DNA of 64,000 nucleotides from Erinaceus europaeus (taxonomy: Eukaryota > Chordata > Mammalia > Eulipotyphla > Erinaceidae). The notes under the pieces were generated by a model. That model had not been told where the DNA came from and ran no database searches. It saw nothing but the letters and a program-made list of their open reading frames with translations. Shown piece by piece: positions 55,991 to 64,000 of the stretch (position 1 is its first letter; every line of letters starts with the position of its first letter). A program made the position numbers and the translations under genes. The stretch is from NCBI RefSeq assembly GCF_950295315.1, contig NC_080171.1, positions 97,020,752 through 97,084,751 of the forward strand. Direction: 5' to 3'.

Positions 55991-56079
55991 AAAGAGAAGA
56001 AAAAAGTTTCTATACATTTACCAAGGTTATGAAATGTTAAAGTTAAAGGGTAGAAAATATATATCTCTTAGTCCTATTG

Positions 56080-56526
56080 AAGCAGGATTTAAATCTCAAT
56101 TTAGCCACTTTGTTTATTTATAAAGATTTATTTATTATTTACTAGAGAAAAGGAGAGGACCAGGGCATCAATATGACACATGGCATGCCAGGGGTCAAAC
56201 TCTGGACCTCAGGCTTAAGGCTCAATGCTTTATTCACTGTGACACCCCAGGCTCCTGATTTAATAATATTTATTTATTTATTTATTTATTCCCTTTTGTT
56301 GCCCTTGTTCCAAGTTTATTTTATTTTATTTTTTTTTAAAGAGTTTGTTCATTTGTTAATGAGGAAGATAGGAAGAGAGATAGAAAGAACCAGATGTCAC
56401 TCTGGTACATGTGCTGCCGGGGACTGAACTCAGGACCTCAAGCTCGAGCGTCTGATGCTTTATCCACTGCACCACCTCCTGGACGACCCAGGCCCCTGAT
56501 TTAGCCACTTTAAACAATTACTTACT

Positions 56527-56562
<36 letters not shown>

Positions 56563-56885
56563 CCTCCGGGGTTATTGCTAGAGCTCAGTGCCTGCATTAT
56601 AAATCCACTTCTCCTGGCTGCCATTTTTTCCATCTTATTGGATAGGACAGAGAAAAATTGAGAGAGGAGGGGGAGATAGGGAGAGAGAAAGACACCTGCA
56701 GACCTGCTTCACCGCTTTTGAAGCCCCCCCACCCCCACAGGTTGGGGCCGGGGGCTAGAACTGCCATCCTTGCACATGTCCTTGTGCTTCGTACTATGTG
56801 TGCTTAACCCAGTGTGCCACCGCCCAGCCCCCATTACTTAATCAACTTCTACATTTATTTCCTTATCCATAAATTAATATTTATT
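56080..56885 (+). repeat. MIR in three pieces
   Basis: Pieces at 56080-56121 (atttagccacttt), 56494-56529 and 56832-56885 (tttccttatccataaatt). Repeated atttagccacttt and attacttaatc mark the two break points, filled by D, A and A2 elements. Confidence 0.55.
56122..56833 (-). mobile_element. Reverse SINEs D, A tail, D, A2
   Basis: D 56122-56250, A tail 56262-56312, D 56313-56486, (CT)n 56530-56560, A2 56560-56833; all inside the MIR. Confidence 0.7.
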
Positions 56886-56910
56886 TAGTACTTATATTTA
56901 GTAGTGACTT

Positions 56911-58065
56911 TTTAAAAAAATTGTTTATTTATAAAAAGGAAACTTAGACAAAACCATAAGATAAGGGTACAGCTCCACACAATTCCCACCATCAGAACTC
57001 TGTATCCCATCTCCTCCCCTGATAGCTTTCCTATTCTTTATCCCTCTGGGAGTATGGACCCAAGGCCATTATGGGGTGCAGAAAGTGGAAGGTCTGGCTT
57101 CTGTAATTGCTTTCCCACTGAACATGGGTGTTGACAGGCTGATCCATACTCCCAGCGTGTCTCTCTTTCCCTAGTGGGTTGGGGTTCTGGGGAATAGGAG
57201 CTCTAGGACACATTGGTGGGGTTGTCTGTCCAAGGAAGTCTGGTTGGCATCATGTGAGTATCAGGAACCTGGTGGCTGAAAAGAGAGTTAACATATAAAG
57301 CCAAACAAGTTGTTGACTAATCATGAACCTAAAGGCTGGAATAGTGCAGATGAGGAGTTGGGGGGGGGGGGTGTCTCCATTTTGTAGATAGCTAGGAGGC
57401 CTATTTCAGTTATATTCCAAAGGGCCCATGACTATACTAGTTTTGTTTTGTTTTCTTTTCCCTGAGCCTGAAATCTGATATGCAGGTGGATCCAAGTTAT
57501 TGTCTGGGGAGTTGATGTCATGGTTGGATAAAAGACCAGAAAGCTGGATCAGGGAAGAGAGTAGCTCCCAAATATGGGAAAGGTGTATAAATATTGTGGA
57601 CTGTAAACCCCATCGATTTGATCTGATCTGGGACCCATAATCAGCTTAGGAGCCTAAGTGACCTCTGCATCCCTGTAGATCCAACCTCACATTCTGTGGT
57701 CATGAGTAGGAACGTTCCAAGCTGCCCCAATTTCAGGACCTGTCTTCCTCCCGGTGGAGCATAGAGTATGTTGTCCATCCTCCCTTCAGAGGATGGAACA
57801 TTTTCTACCGTTGTTGATACAAGTTGAGGGCAAAGTCCTATAGGGGCCCACAAAGGGGTCTATTGTGTTGTTCCTGATAGAGATGACTGGTAATATTGGG
57901 GAGAGGGATTTATTCGAGGTCTAGGCCCATCATGTCTGTTTGGGAATCTCAGGACTCCCCAAATAGGTCACCAGCTGATGGGGTGGCCTGATAGTGACTA
58001 AAGAGTCATCGTTAAAGTATGCCAGTCTCTTGCCCTTATTCAGCTTTTGCAGTCCTTGAGTAGTG
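56911..58065 (-). mobile_element. Family X, long copy (L1-like 3' UTR repeat)
   Basis: About 1.15 kb without coding potential. In minus orientation it ends gtttcctttttataaat plus A/T, a LINE-type 3' end. Its last 0.55 kb aligns with the 3' end of the L1 at 60.3-60.85 kb, so X is probably the 3' UTR of a hedgehog L1 lineage. A G-run sits at 57360-57371. Confidence 0.7.
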
Positions 58066-58066
58066 G

Positions 58067-58195
58067 CTATTTTTAAAAAACATTTATTGATGAGAGAACC
58101 AGAGCATCACCCTGCATGTTTGATGCTAAAGATCAAACTCAGGACCTCGTGATTCTAAGTCTGTAACTGTAGACACTACATTACATCCCAGGCTA
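58067..58195 (-). mobile_element. Diverged SINE D/E
   Basis: tgatgagagaaccagagcat ... cattacatcccaggct. Confidence 0.55.
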
Positions 58196-58271
58196 CTCTT
58201 TACTTTTTTTTTTTCTTTTTCTTTCTGATCTTCCTATCTTCTTCATTTTTTTTTTTTTAAGATTTTATTTA

Positions 58272-58348
58272 TTGGGAGTCAAACAGTAGCACAGCAGGTT
58301 AAGCGCAGGTGGCACAAAGCGCAAGAACCATCGTAAGGATCCCAGTTC
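58272..58348 (+). mobile_element. SINE A, 5' part (split by L1)
   Basis: The head gggagtcaaacagtagcac stops at the B box, where the L1 entered. The 3' part resumes at 60853. Confidence 0.85.
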
Positions 58349-60852
58349 TACAGATTGGAAGAGAAGAAGTCAAACTCTCCTTATTTGCAGATGACATGAT
58401 AGTATACATGGAAAAACCTAAGGAATCTAGCAAGAAGCTTTTGGAAATCATCAGGCAATACAGTAATGTGTCAGGCTATAAAATTAACATTCAAAAGTCA
58501 GTGGCATTCCTCTATGCAAACAGTAAGTTAGAAGAAATTGAAATCCAGAAATCAGTTCCTTTTTCTATAGCAACAAAAACAATAAAATATCTAGGAATAA
58601 ACCTAACCAAAGAAGTGAAAGACTTGTATACTGAAAATTATGAGTCACTACTCAAAGAAATTGAAAAAGACACAAAGAAGTGGAAAGATATTCCATGCTC
58701 ATGGGTTGGAAGAATTAACATCATCAAAATGAATATATTACCCAGAGCCATCTACAAATTTAATGCTATCCCCATCAAGATCCCAAGCACATTTTTTAGG
58801 ACAATAGAACAAATGCTACAAATGTTTATCTGGAACTAGAAAAGACCTAGAATTGCCAAAACAATCTTGAGAAAAAAGAACAGAACCGGAGGCATCACAC
58901 TGCCAGATCTCAAACTATATTATAGGGCCATTGTCATCAAAACTGCTTGGTACTGGAACATGAACAGACACACTGACCAGTGGAATAGAATTGAGAGCCC
59001 AGAAATGAGGCCCCACACCTATGGACATCTAATCTTTGACAAAGGGGCCCAGACTATTACATGGGGAAAGCAGAGTCTCTTCAACAAATGGTGTTGGAAA
59101 CAATGGGTTGAAACATACAGAAGAATGAAGCTGAATCACTGTATTTCACCAAATACAAAAGTAAATTCCAAGTGGATCAAGGACTTGGATGTTAGACCAC
59201 AAACTATCAGATACTTAGAGGAAAATATTGGAAGAACTTTTTTCCGCATAAATTTTAAAGACATTTTCAATGAAACGAATCCAATTACAAGGAAGACTAA
59301 GGCAAGTATAAACCTATGGGACTACATCAAATTAAAAAGCTTCTTCACAGCAAAAGAAACCACTACCCAAATCAAGAGACCCCTCACAGAATGGGAGAAG
59401 ATCTTTACATGCCATACATCAGATAAGAGTTTAATAACCAACATATATAAAGAGCTTACCAGACTCAACAACAAGACAACAAATAACCCCATCCAAAAAT
59501 GGGGGGAGGATTTGGACAGAATATTCACCACAGAAGAGATCCAAAAGGCCGAGAAACACATGAAAAAATGCTCCAAGTCTCTGATTGTCAGAGAAATGCA
59601 AATCAAGACAACAATGAGATATCACTTCACTCCTGTGAGAATGTCACACATCAGAAAAGGTAACAGCAGCAAATGCTGGAGAGGATGTGGGGTCAAAGGA
59701 ACCCTCCTGCACTGCTGGTGGGAATGTCAATTGGTCCAACCTCTGTGGAGAACAGTCTGGAGAACTCTCAGAAGGCTAGAAATGGACCTACCCTATGACC
59801 CTGCAATTCCCCTCCTGGGGATATATCCTAAGGAACCCAACACATCCATCCAAAAAGATCTGTGTACACATATGTTCTTGGCAGCACAATTTGTAATAGC
59901 CAAAACTTGGAAGCAACCCAGGTGTCCAACAACAGATGAGTGGCTGAGCAAGTTGTGGTATATATACACAATGGAATACTACTCAGCTGTAAAAAATGGT
60001 GACTTCACCGTTTTCAGCCGATCTTGGATGGACCTTAAAAAAATCATGTTGAGTGAAATAAGTCAGAAACAGAAGGATGAATATGGGATGATCTCACTCT
60101 CAGGTCGAAGTTGAAAAACAAGATTAGAAAAGAAAACACAAGTCGAACCTGAAATGGAATTGGAGTATTACACCAAAGTAAAAGACTCTGGGGTGGGTGG
60201 GTGGGTGGGGAGAATACAGGTCCATGAAAAATGATGAATGAAATAGTGGGGGTTGTATTGCTAAATGGGAGTCTGGGGAATGTTATGCATGTAAAAAAAA
60301 AAAAAGAAGTAGAAACGCAAAGCAGAAATTGACTGAGTTTGGAGTATGGCACCAAAGTAAGAAAGCAGAAGTATACTAGAGTTTGCAGTGAGTACCTCCC
60401 TAATACTTCCTCTCCACCTTTCCAAGCTTTGGGTCCATGATTGCTCAACAATTTGTTTGGCTTTGTATGTTAACTCTCTTTTCAGTCACCAGGTTCCAGG
60501 TGTCATCAGGATGCCGGCCAGACTTCCCTGGATTGAAGACACCACCAATGTGTCCTGGAGCTCAGCTTCCCCAGAGACCCATCCTACTAGGGAAAGAGAG
60601 AGGCAAACTGGGAGTATGGACCGACCAGTCAACGCCCATGTTCAGCGAGGAAGCAATTACAGAAGCCAGACCTTCTACCTTCTGCAACCCTCAATGACCC
60701 TGGGTCCATGCTCCCAGAGGGATAGAGAATGGGAAAGCTATCGGGGGAGGGGGTGGGATATGGAGATTGGGCGGTGGGAATTGTGTGGAGTTGTACCCCT
60801 CCTACCCTATGGTTTTGTTAATTAATCCTTTCTTAAATTAAAAAAAAAAAAA
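58349..60852 (+). mobile_element. 5'-truncated L1 inserted in a SINE
   Basis: It begins in the reverse transcriptase region of ORF2 and runs through the stop at 60114. The 3' UTR continues to gttatgcatgt, an A13 tract (60292-60304), and then about 540 bp of family X 3' UTR ending in a poly(A) at 60839-60852. TSD aaggatcccagttc (58335-58348) and aaggatcccggttc (60853-60866) is SINE sequence, so the composite came in as one event. Confidence 0.88.
58351..60114 (+). pseudogene. L1 ORF2 C-terminal two-thirds
   Basis: About 588 codons. The RT catalytic FADD box ([14 protein letters not shown]) is near 58378. The thumb-region [13 protein letters not shown] follows, then [17 protein letters not shown], and the C-terminal Cys motif [18 protein letters not shown] (CX3CX7HX4C). 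It finishes [12 protein letters not shown] ... [11 protein letters not shown] single TAG at 58837-58839 breaks the frame, so the copy is young but dead. The endonuclease and the start of the RT are missing by 5' truncation. Confidence 0.92.
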
Positions 60853-61085
60853 AAGGATCCCGGTTCAAGACCTCGGCTCCCCACCTGCAGGGGAGTTGCT
60901 TCACAGGCAGTGAAACAAGTCTGCAGGTGTCTGTCTTTCTCTCCCCATCTCTGTCTTTCTCTCCTCTCTCCATTTCTCTCTGTCCTATTCAACCTATTCA
61001 ACCACAATGACAATAATAACTACAACCATAAAACAACAAGGGCAACAAAAGGGAATAAATAAATGTTTTTAAAAAATAAAAGAAT
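60853..61085 (+). mobile_element. SINE A, 3' part (split by L1)
   Basis: Begins with the second TSD copy at the B box and continues to the normal ataaata tail. Together with 58272-58348 it makes one complete element. Confidence 0.85.
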
Positions 61086-61094
61086 AGGAAAAAT

Positions 61095-61514
61095 GTATTT
61101 ATGTATATATGTATTTATAGGAGGAGAGTGAAAGAACCAGACATCACTCTGGCACACCTTTTTTTTTTTTTTTAATTGCCATCAAGATTATCACTGGGGC
61201 TCTCTGCTTGCACTATAACTCCACTGCTCCTGGTAGTTATTTTCCTTCCTTCTTTCTTTCTTTCCTTCCTTCCTTCCTTCCTTCCTTCCTTCCTTCCTTC
61301 CTTCCTTCCTTCCTTCCTTTCTCTTTTTCTCTCACCCTATAGGGAGAGAAAGAAACTGAGTGGAAAGTGGGGGGATAGGGTAAAAAAGAGACACCTGCTA
61401 TACTGTTCTATTGCCTGTGAAGTTTCCTCCCTAAAGATGGGAATGAGGATTGAGCCTGGGTCCTTGAGCATATTAACTTTTGTGCTCTACCGGGTGTGCC
61501 ACCACCCAGCCTCC
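61095..61514 (-). mobile_element. SINE D piece and A2/B element with TTCC repeat
   Basis: D 61095-61160; A2 module joined to a B-type body 61161-61514; (TTCC)n at 61251-61320 replaces the usual central part. Confidence 0.65.
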
Positions 61515-61584
61515 ACATGTAGGTTTTTAATCTTGTCTACTTGAGAAATTCAAACTATTACGATCTTACCCTTCCTTGACTTTG

Positions 61585-62660
61585 GTGGCATCAGATCTTT
61601 GTGGTTATGCAAAAGATTTTCATGCCTGAGGCTCTGTAGTCCCAGGTTCTTTTATTTATTTATTTATTTATTTATTTGCCTCCAGGGTTATTGTTGGGAC
61701 TCCGTCTGCTTCTGGAAGCTTTTTTTTTTTTTTTTTCCCTCTTGTTGCCCTGGTTGTTTTATCATTGTTGTGGTTATTATTATTGTTGTTATTGCTGTCA
61801 TTGTTGGATAGGACAGAGAGAAAAAGAGAGAGGAGAAGAAGACATAGGGGGAGAGAAAGATAGACACCTGCAGACCTGCTTCATACTCATGAAGCGACCC
61901 CCTTGCAGGTGGGTAGCCGGGCTCTGGAACAGGGATCCTTAGGTCGGTCCTTGTGCTTTTGCGCCATGTGCATTTAACCACTGCACAACCACCCGACTCC
62001 CCAGTCCCTGGTGTTAAATTGCTACTAACACAGATAACTGGTGGAGATAAAGTTTTATTCAGACAAATACACACAGAGCCAATGGCCAGAACTTCAAACT
62101 TACACAGTCACACAGGCTTCAGCTGAGGGGTCCACAAGCCAGAATGCCAAAGAAGCCTCATAGCTTGTGGGACAAATAGCTCTTTAAACTAGGGGGTTTT
62201 ATAATGTTCAGGTATGGGGGTGGTCACTTCTTATCTAAGGGAGGCAGAGGGGCAAGGGGGCTTTATGCAAGTAAAGGGTACATTCCACACCTCATCTGTT
62301 ATACATTTCAAACTCTATGGCACCAATCTAAGCAAGCATTTACAGAAGCAAAATAGGGGGTTAATTTTAAACTTTTAAATTTAAATATGACCACATGTTT
62401 TACAATGTCACTTTAGTGCACTGGGCTAGTTCTTATCAGGGAGCAGCCAGCTGGTCTTAGGCAGTTCCTGCGAGACTAGCTTTTTGCCTGTCATTATTCT
62501 ATGGCTATTAAGCTTTTAAACTGGGAACTTCTAAAATAGAAGAGTTAATGTAACTCACTCTCTCATATTTCCTCACACCAGATTGTATCCCTAGCACCAT
62601 TGTAAACCAGAGATGAACAGTACTCTGGTCTCTCTTTGTATCTCTCATTAAAATAAAATA
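61585..62660 (+). mobile_element. SINE C split by A2 and the LTR
   Basis: C pieces 61585-61649 and 62578-62660; A2 (-) 61650-62001 inside; the LTR landed in the TSD copy that follows. Confidence 0.78.
62012..62577 (-). mobile_element. Solo ERV LTR
   Basis: 566 bp, TG at one end and CA at the other (minus strand TGTGAGG ... TTTAACA). The minus strand has a TATA box ATTATAAAA (62205-62197) and a polyadenylation signal AATAAA (62059-62054) about 40 bp before the 3' end, the layout U3-R-U5. It lies inside a family C SINE; the flanks cctgg and ccaga are each one change from the SINE's ccagg, i.e. a mutated 5-bp TSD. No internal viral sequence is present. Family not assigned. Confidence 0.75.
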
Positions 62661-62666
62661 AATGTG

Positions 62667-63090
62667 GGGGGGGAGGGTCAGGCGGTAGCAAAAAGCTCAC
62701 ATGGCCCAAAGCGCAAGGACTGGCGGAAGGCACCCGGTTCGAACCGCCGGCTCCCCACCTGCAGAAGAGTCGCTTCACAGGTGGTGAAGCAGATCTCCAG
62801 GTGTCTCTACCCCTCTCTGCCTTCCCCTTCCCTCTCCACTTCTCTCTGTCCTATCCAACAACAATGACAAGAATTACAACAATGATGAACAACAAGGGCA
62901 ACATAAATGAAAAAAAAATAGCCTCCAGGAGTTATTGGAGGCAAAAAAAAAAAAAAAGAGAAAGAAAAAAAGAAAGAAAAGGAAAGAAAAAAAGGAAAAA
63001 ATGGCCTCCAGGAGCAGTGAATTCATAGTGCACACACCGAGCCCCAACAATAACCCTGGTGGCAAAATAAATAAAATAAAATTTAAAACA
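62667..63090 (+). mobile_element. SINE A2 with doubled end module
   Basis: Body 62667-62920, truncated module to 62957, purine tract, then a second full module 63001-63065. Confidence 0.75.
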
Positions 63091-63149
63091 AAAAAAAATC
63101 CTACATACTACACTATTTTATTTGGGGGTTGTAGTTTGAAATGTGACCC

Positions 63150-63704
63150 TGCTTCAGGGACTAGGAAATAGCACACCTAGTAGATTTGAGTTCATATTTT
63201 GTCATGCTCTAGGACCCAGGTTCCAGCCATCATTATCATATGGAAATACCAGACAAAGAGGAGGCTTTACAAGTAGTAGAGCAGTGCTGTAATATCTGTC
63301 CTTTCTCATTCTCTCATCCTCTAAAAAACAAAACAAAACAAAAAACAGGGAGTTGGGCGGTAGCACAGTGGGTTAAGTGCACTGGTTAAGTGCACGTGGT
63401 GCAAAGCGCAAGGACGGGCATAAGGATCCCGGTTCAAGCCCTGGGCTCCCCACCTGCAAGGGAGTCACTTCACAAGCAGTGAAGCAGGTCTGCAGGTGTC
63501 TGTCTTTCTCTCCCTCTCTCTGTCTTCACCTCCTCTCTCCATTTCTCTGTCCTATCCAACAATGACGACATCAATAACAACAACAATAACTACAACAATA
63601 AAACAAGGGCAACAAAAGGGAATAAATAAACCTGCCAGGAATGGTGAAATCATGCAGGCATGGAGAACTATTGAAGTCTTGATGGCAAAAAAAAAAAAAA
63701 AAAG
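63150..63704 (+). mobile_element. SINEs E and A
   Basis: E-like 63150-63345; A 63346-63632 has a tandem repeat ggttaagtgcac (63370-63393), then a diverged A2-like module to a poly(A) at 63688-63704, 80 bp before exon 5. Confidence 0.72.
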
Positions 63705-63784
63705 TAACCCTGTCCAGCCCCATAGTCAAGATCAGAGGCTCCTCTGCCCAGGTATTTTAAGTTCCTGTCTTTTCTCTGGATCAG

Positions 63785-63946
63785 AAACCAGGACTTGGAC
63801 CATGCCTGAAGTAATCAGCCCCCCACCATCCCCAAGAACATTCCACACATCGTCAGCAGCCATTGGAAACCAGCTGTATGTCTTTGGGGGCGGAGAGAGA
63901 GGAGCTCAGCCTGTGCAGGATGTGAAGCTGCATGTGTTTGATGCAG
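63785..63946 (+). CDS. RABEPK: RABEPK exon 5, kelch repeat 3
   Basis: The acceptor tctggatcag ends at 63784. With the carried G it reads E-T-R-T-W-T-M-P-E, then PPPSPRTFHTSSAAIGNQ, LYVFGGGERGAQPVQD and KLHVFDA, ending GCA G before GTATGA (phase 1). The 162-bp exon is the third kelch blade. The coding total to here is 526 bases, i.e. 175 codons plus one base; the family protein is about 370 residues, so roughly half the gene continues to the right of the window. Confidence 0.95.
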
Positions 63947-64000
63947 GTATGAACCTTGGGGGTATGCAGCCTATCAAGTGAGGGAGGTCTTGACTGGATT
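63947..64000 (+). other. RABEPK: RABEPK intron 5 (start only)
   Basis: The 54 bases after the exon 5 donor show no repeat. Confidence 0.85.

Larger units (their letters stand above)
46410..63784 (+). other. RABEPK: RABEPK intron 4
   Basis: About 17.4 kb, the longest intron seen, inflated by L1, family X, LTR and dozens of SINEs. Non-repetitive patches are 51731-52080, 53210-53300, 53640-53715, 54911-55040 and 61515-61590. Confidence 0.9.

Noticed and set aside
58309..58839. Start of the L1 ORF at 58309
   Set aside because: The first codons are SINE sequence read in frame; L1 begins at about 58349 within ORF2.
1..64000. CRISPR-like or other array of spaced direct repeats
   Set aside because: The repeats are interspersed SINEs with A-rich tails and TSDs, in both orientations, at irregular spacing.

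Overview
The window is nuclear DNA from a placental mammal, almost certainly a hedgehog (Erinaceidae, probably Erinaceus). The evidence is its dense load of tRNA-derived SINEs of the hedgehog (ERI) type. Short labels are used below: family A (about 270 bp; head gggagtcgggcggtagcgc, B box ggttcgagccc, tail rich in caa/ataa); A2 (A plus a roughly 65-bp 3' module starting ggcctccaggagcagtgg); B (about 220 bp, head gggccgggtggtggcgcacc); C (head gatagcataatggttatgc, reverse strand starting accagagcactgctcagc); D (head ggtggcgcagtggataaagc, reverse strand containing agacatcactctggyacatg); and E, a loose older group. Family X is an L1-like 3' UTR repeat. Gene identities rest on protein matches I recognise; repeat boundaries are read by eye and are good to about 5-10 bases unless a target-site duplication (TSD) fixes them.

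Layout. 1-12,371 is intron 1 of PPP6C, a minus-strand gene whose first coding exon (25 codons) is at 12,372-12,446 inside a CpG island of about 0.9 kb. 12.7-26.7 kb is intergenic and repeat-filled; it holds a CMC1 processed pseudogene (16.7-17.5 kb) split by a SINE. RABEPK (Rab9 effector with kelch repeats) runs on the plus strand from a CpG-rich promoter and a likely non-coding exon 1 near 26.8-27.15 kb, through coding exons 2-5 at 32.56, 39.65, 46.26 and 63.79 kb, and leaves the window after codon 175. The two genes are divergent, with about 14 kb between their starts.

The rest is transposon archaeology. Besides roughly 150 SINEs there are young 5'-truncated L1 copies (the largest, at 58.3-60.9 kb, sits inside a SINE), two nearly identical family X repeats, a solo ERV LTR at 62.0-62.6 kb, and ancient MIR/L2/L1M fragments. 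Two copies of the 3' end of a LINE unlike L1 lie at 37.06-37.39 and 41.16 kb. It carries a CxCx7Hx4C motif of a type I associate with jockey/CR1/I elements and ends in a GAA-type tail. Both copies sit inside young SINEs, so this LINE was active late. Other unusual items are a 51-bp insertion resembling the 5' half of tRNA-Ile(UAU), a 46-bp poly(A) micro-retrocopy, and several loci where successive elements used the same target, leaving three or more copies of one TSD.

Nothing here suggests a prokaryotic, CRISPR or operon-type system. The possibly undescribed signal is the non-L1 LINE and the tRNA-half retro-insertion.
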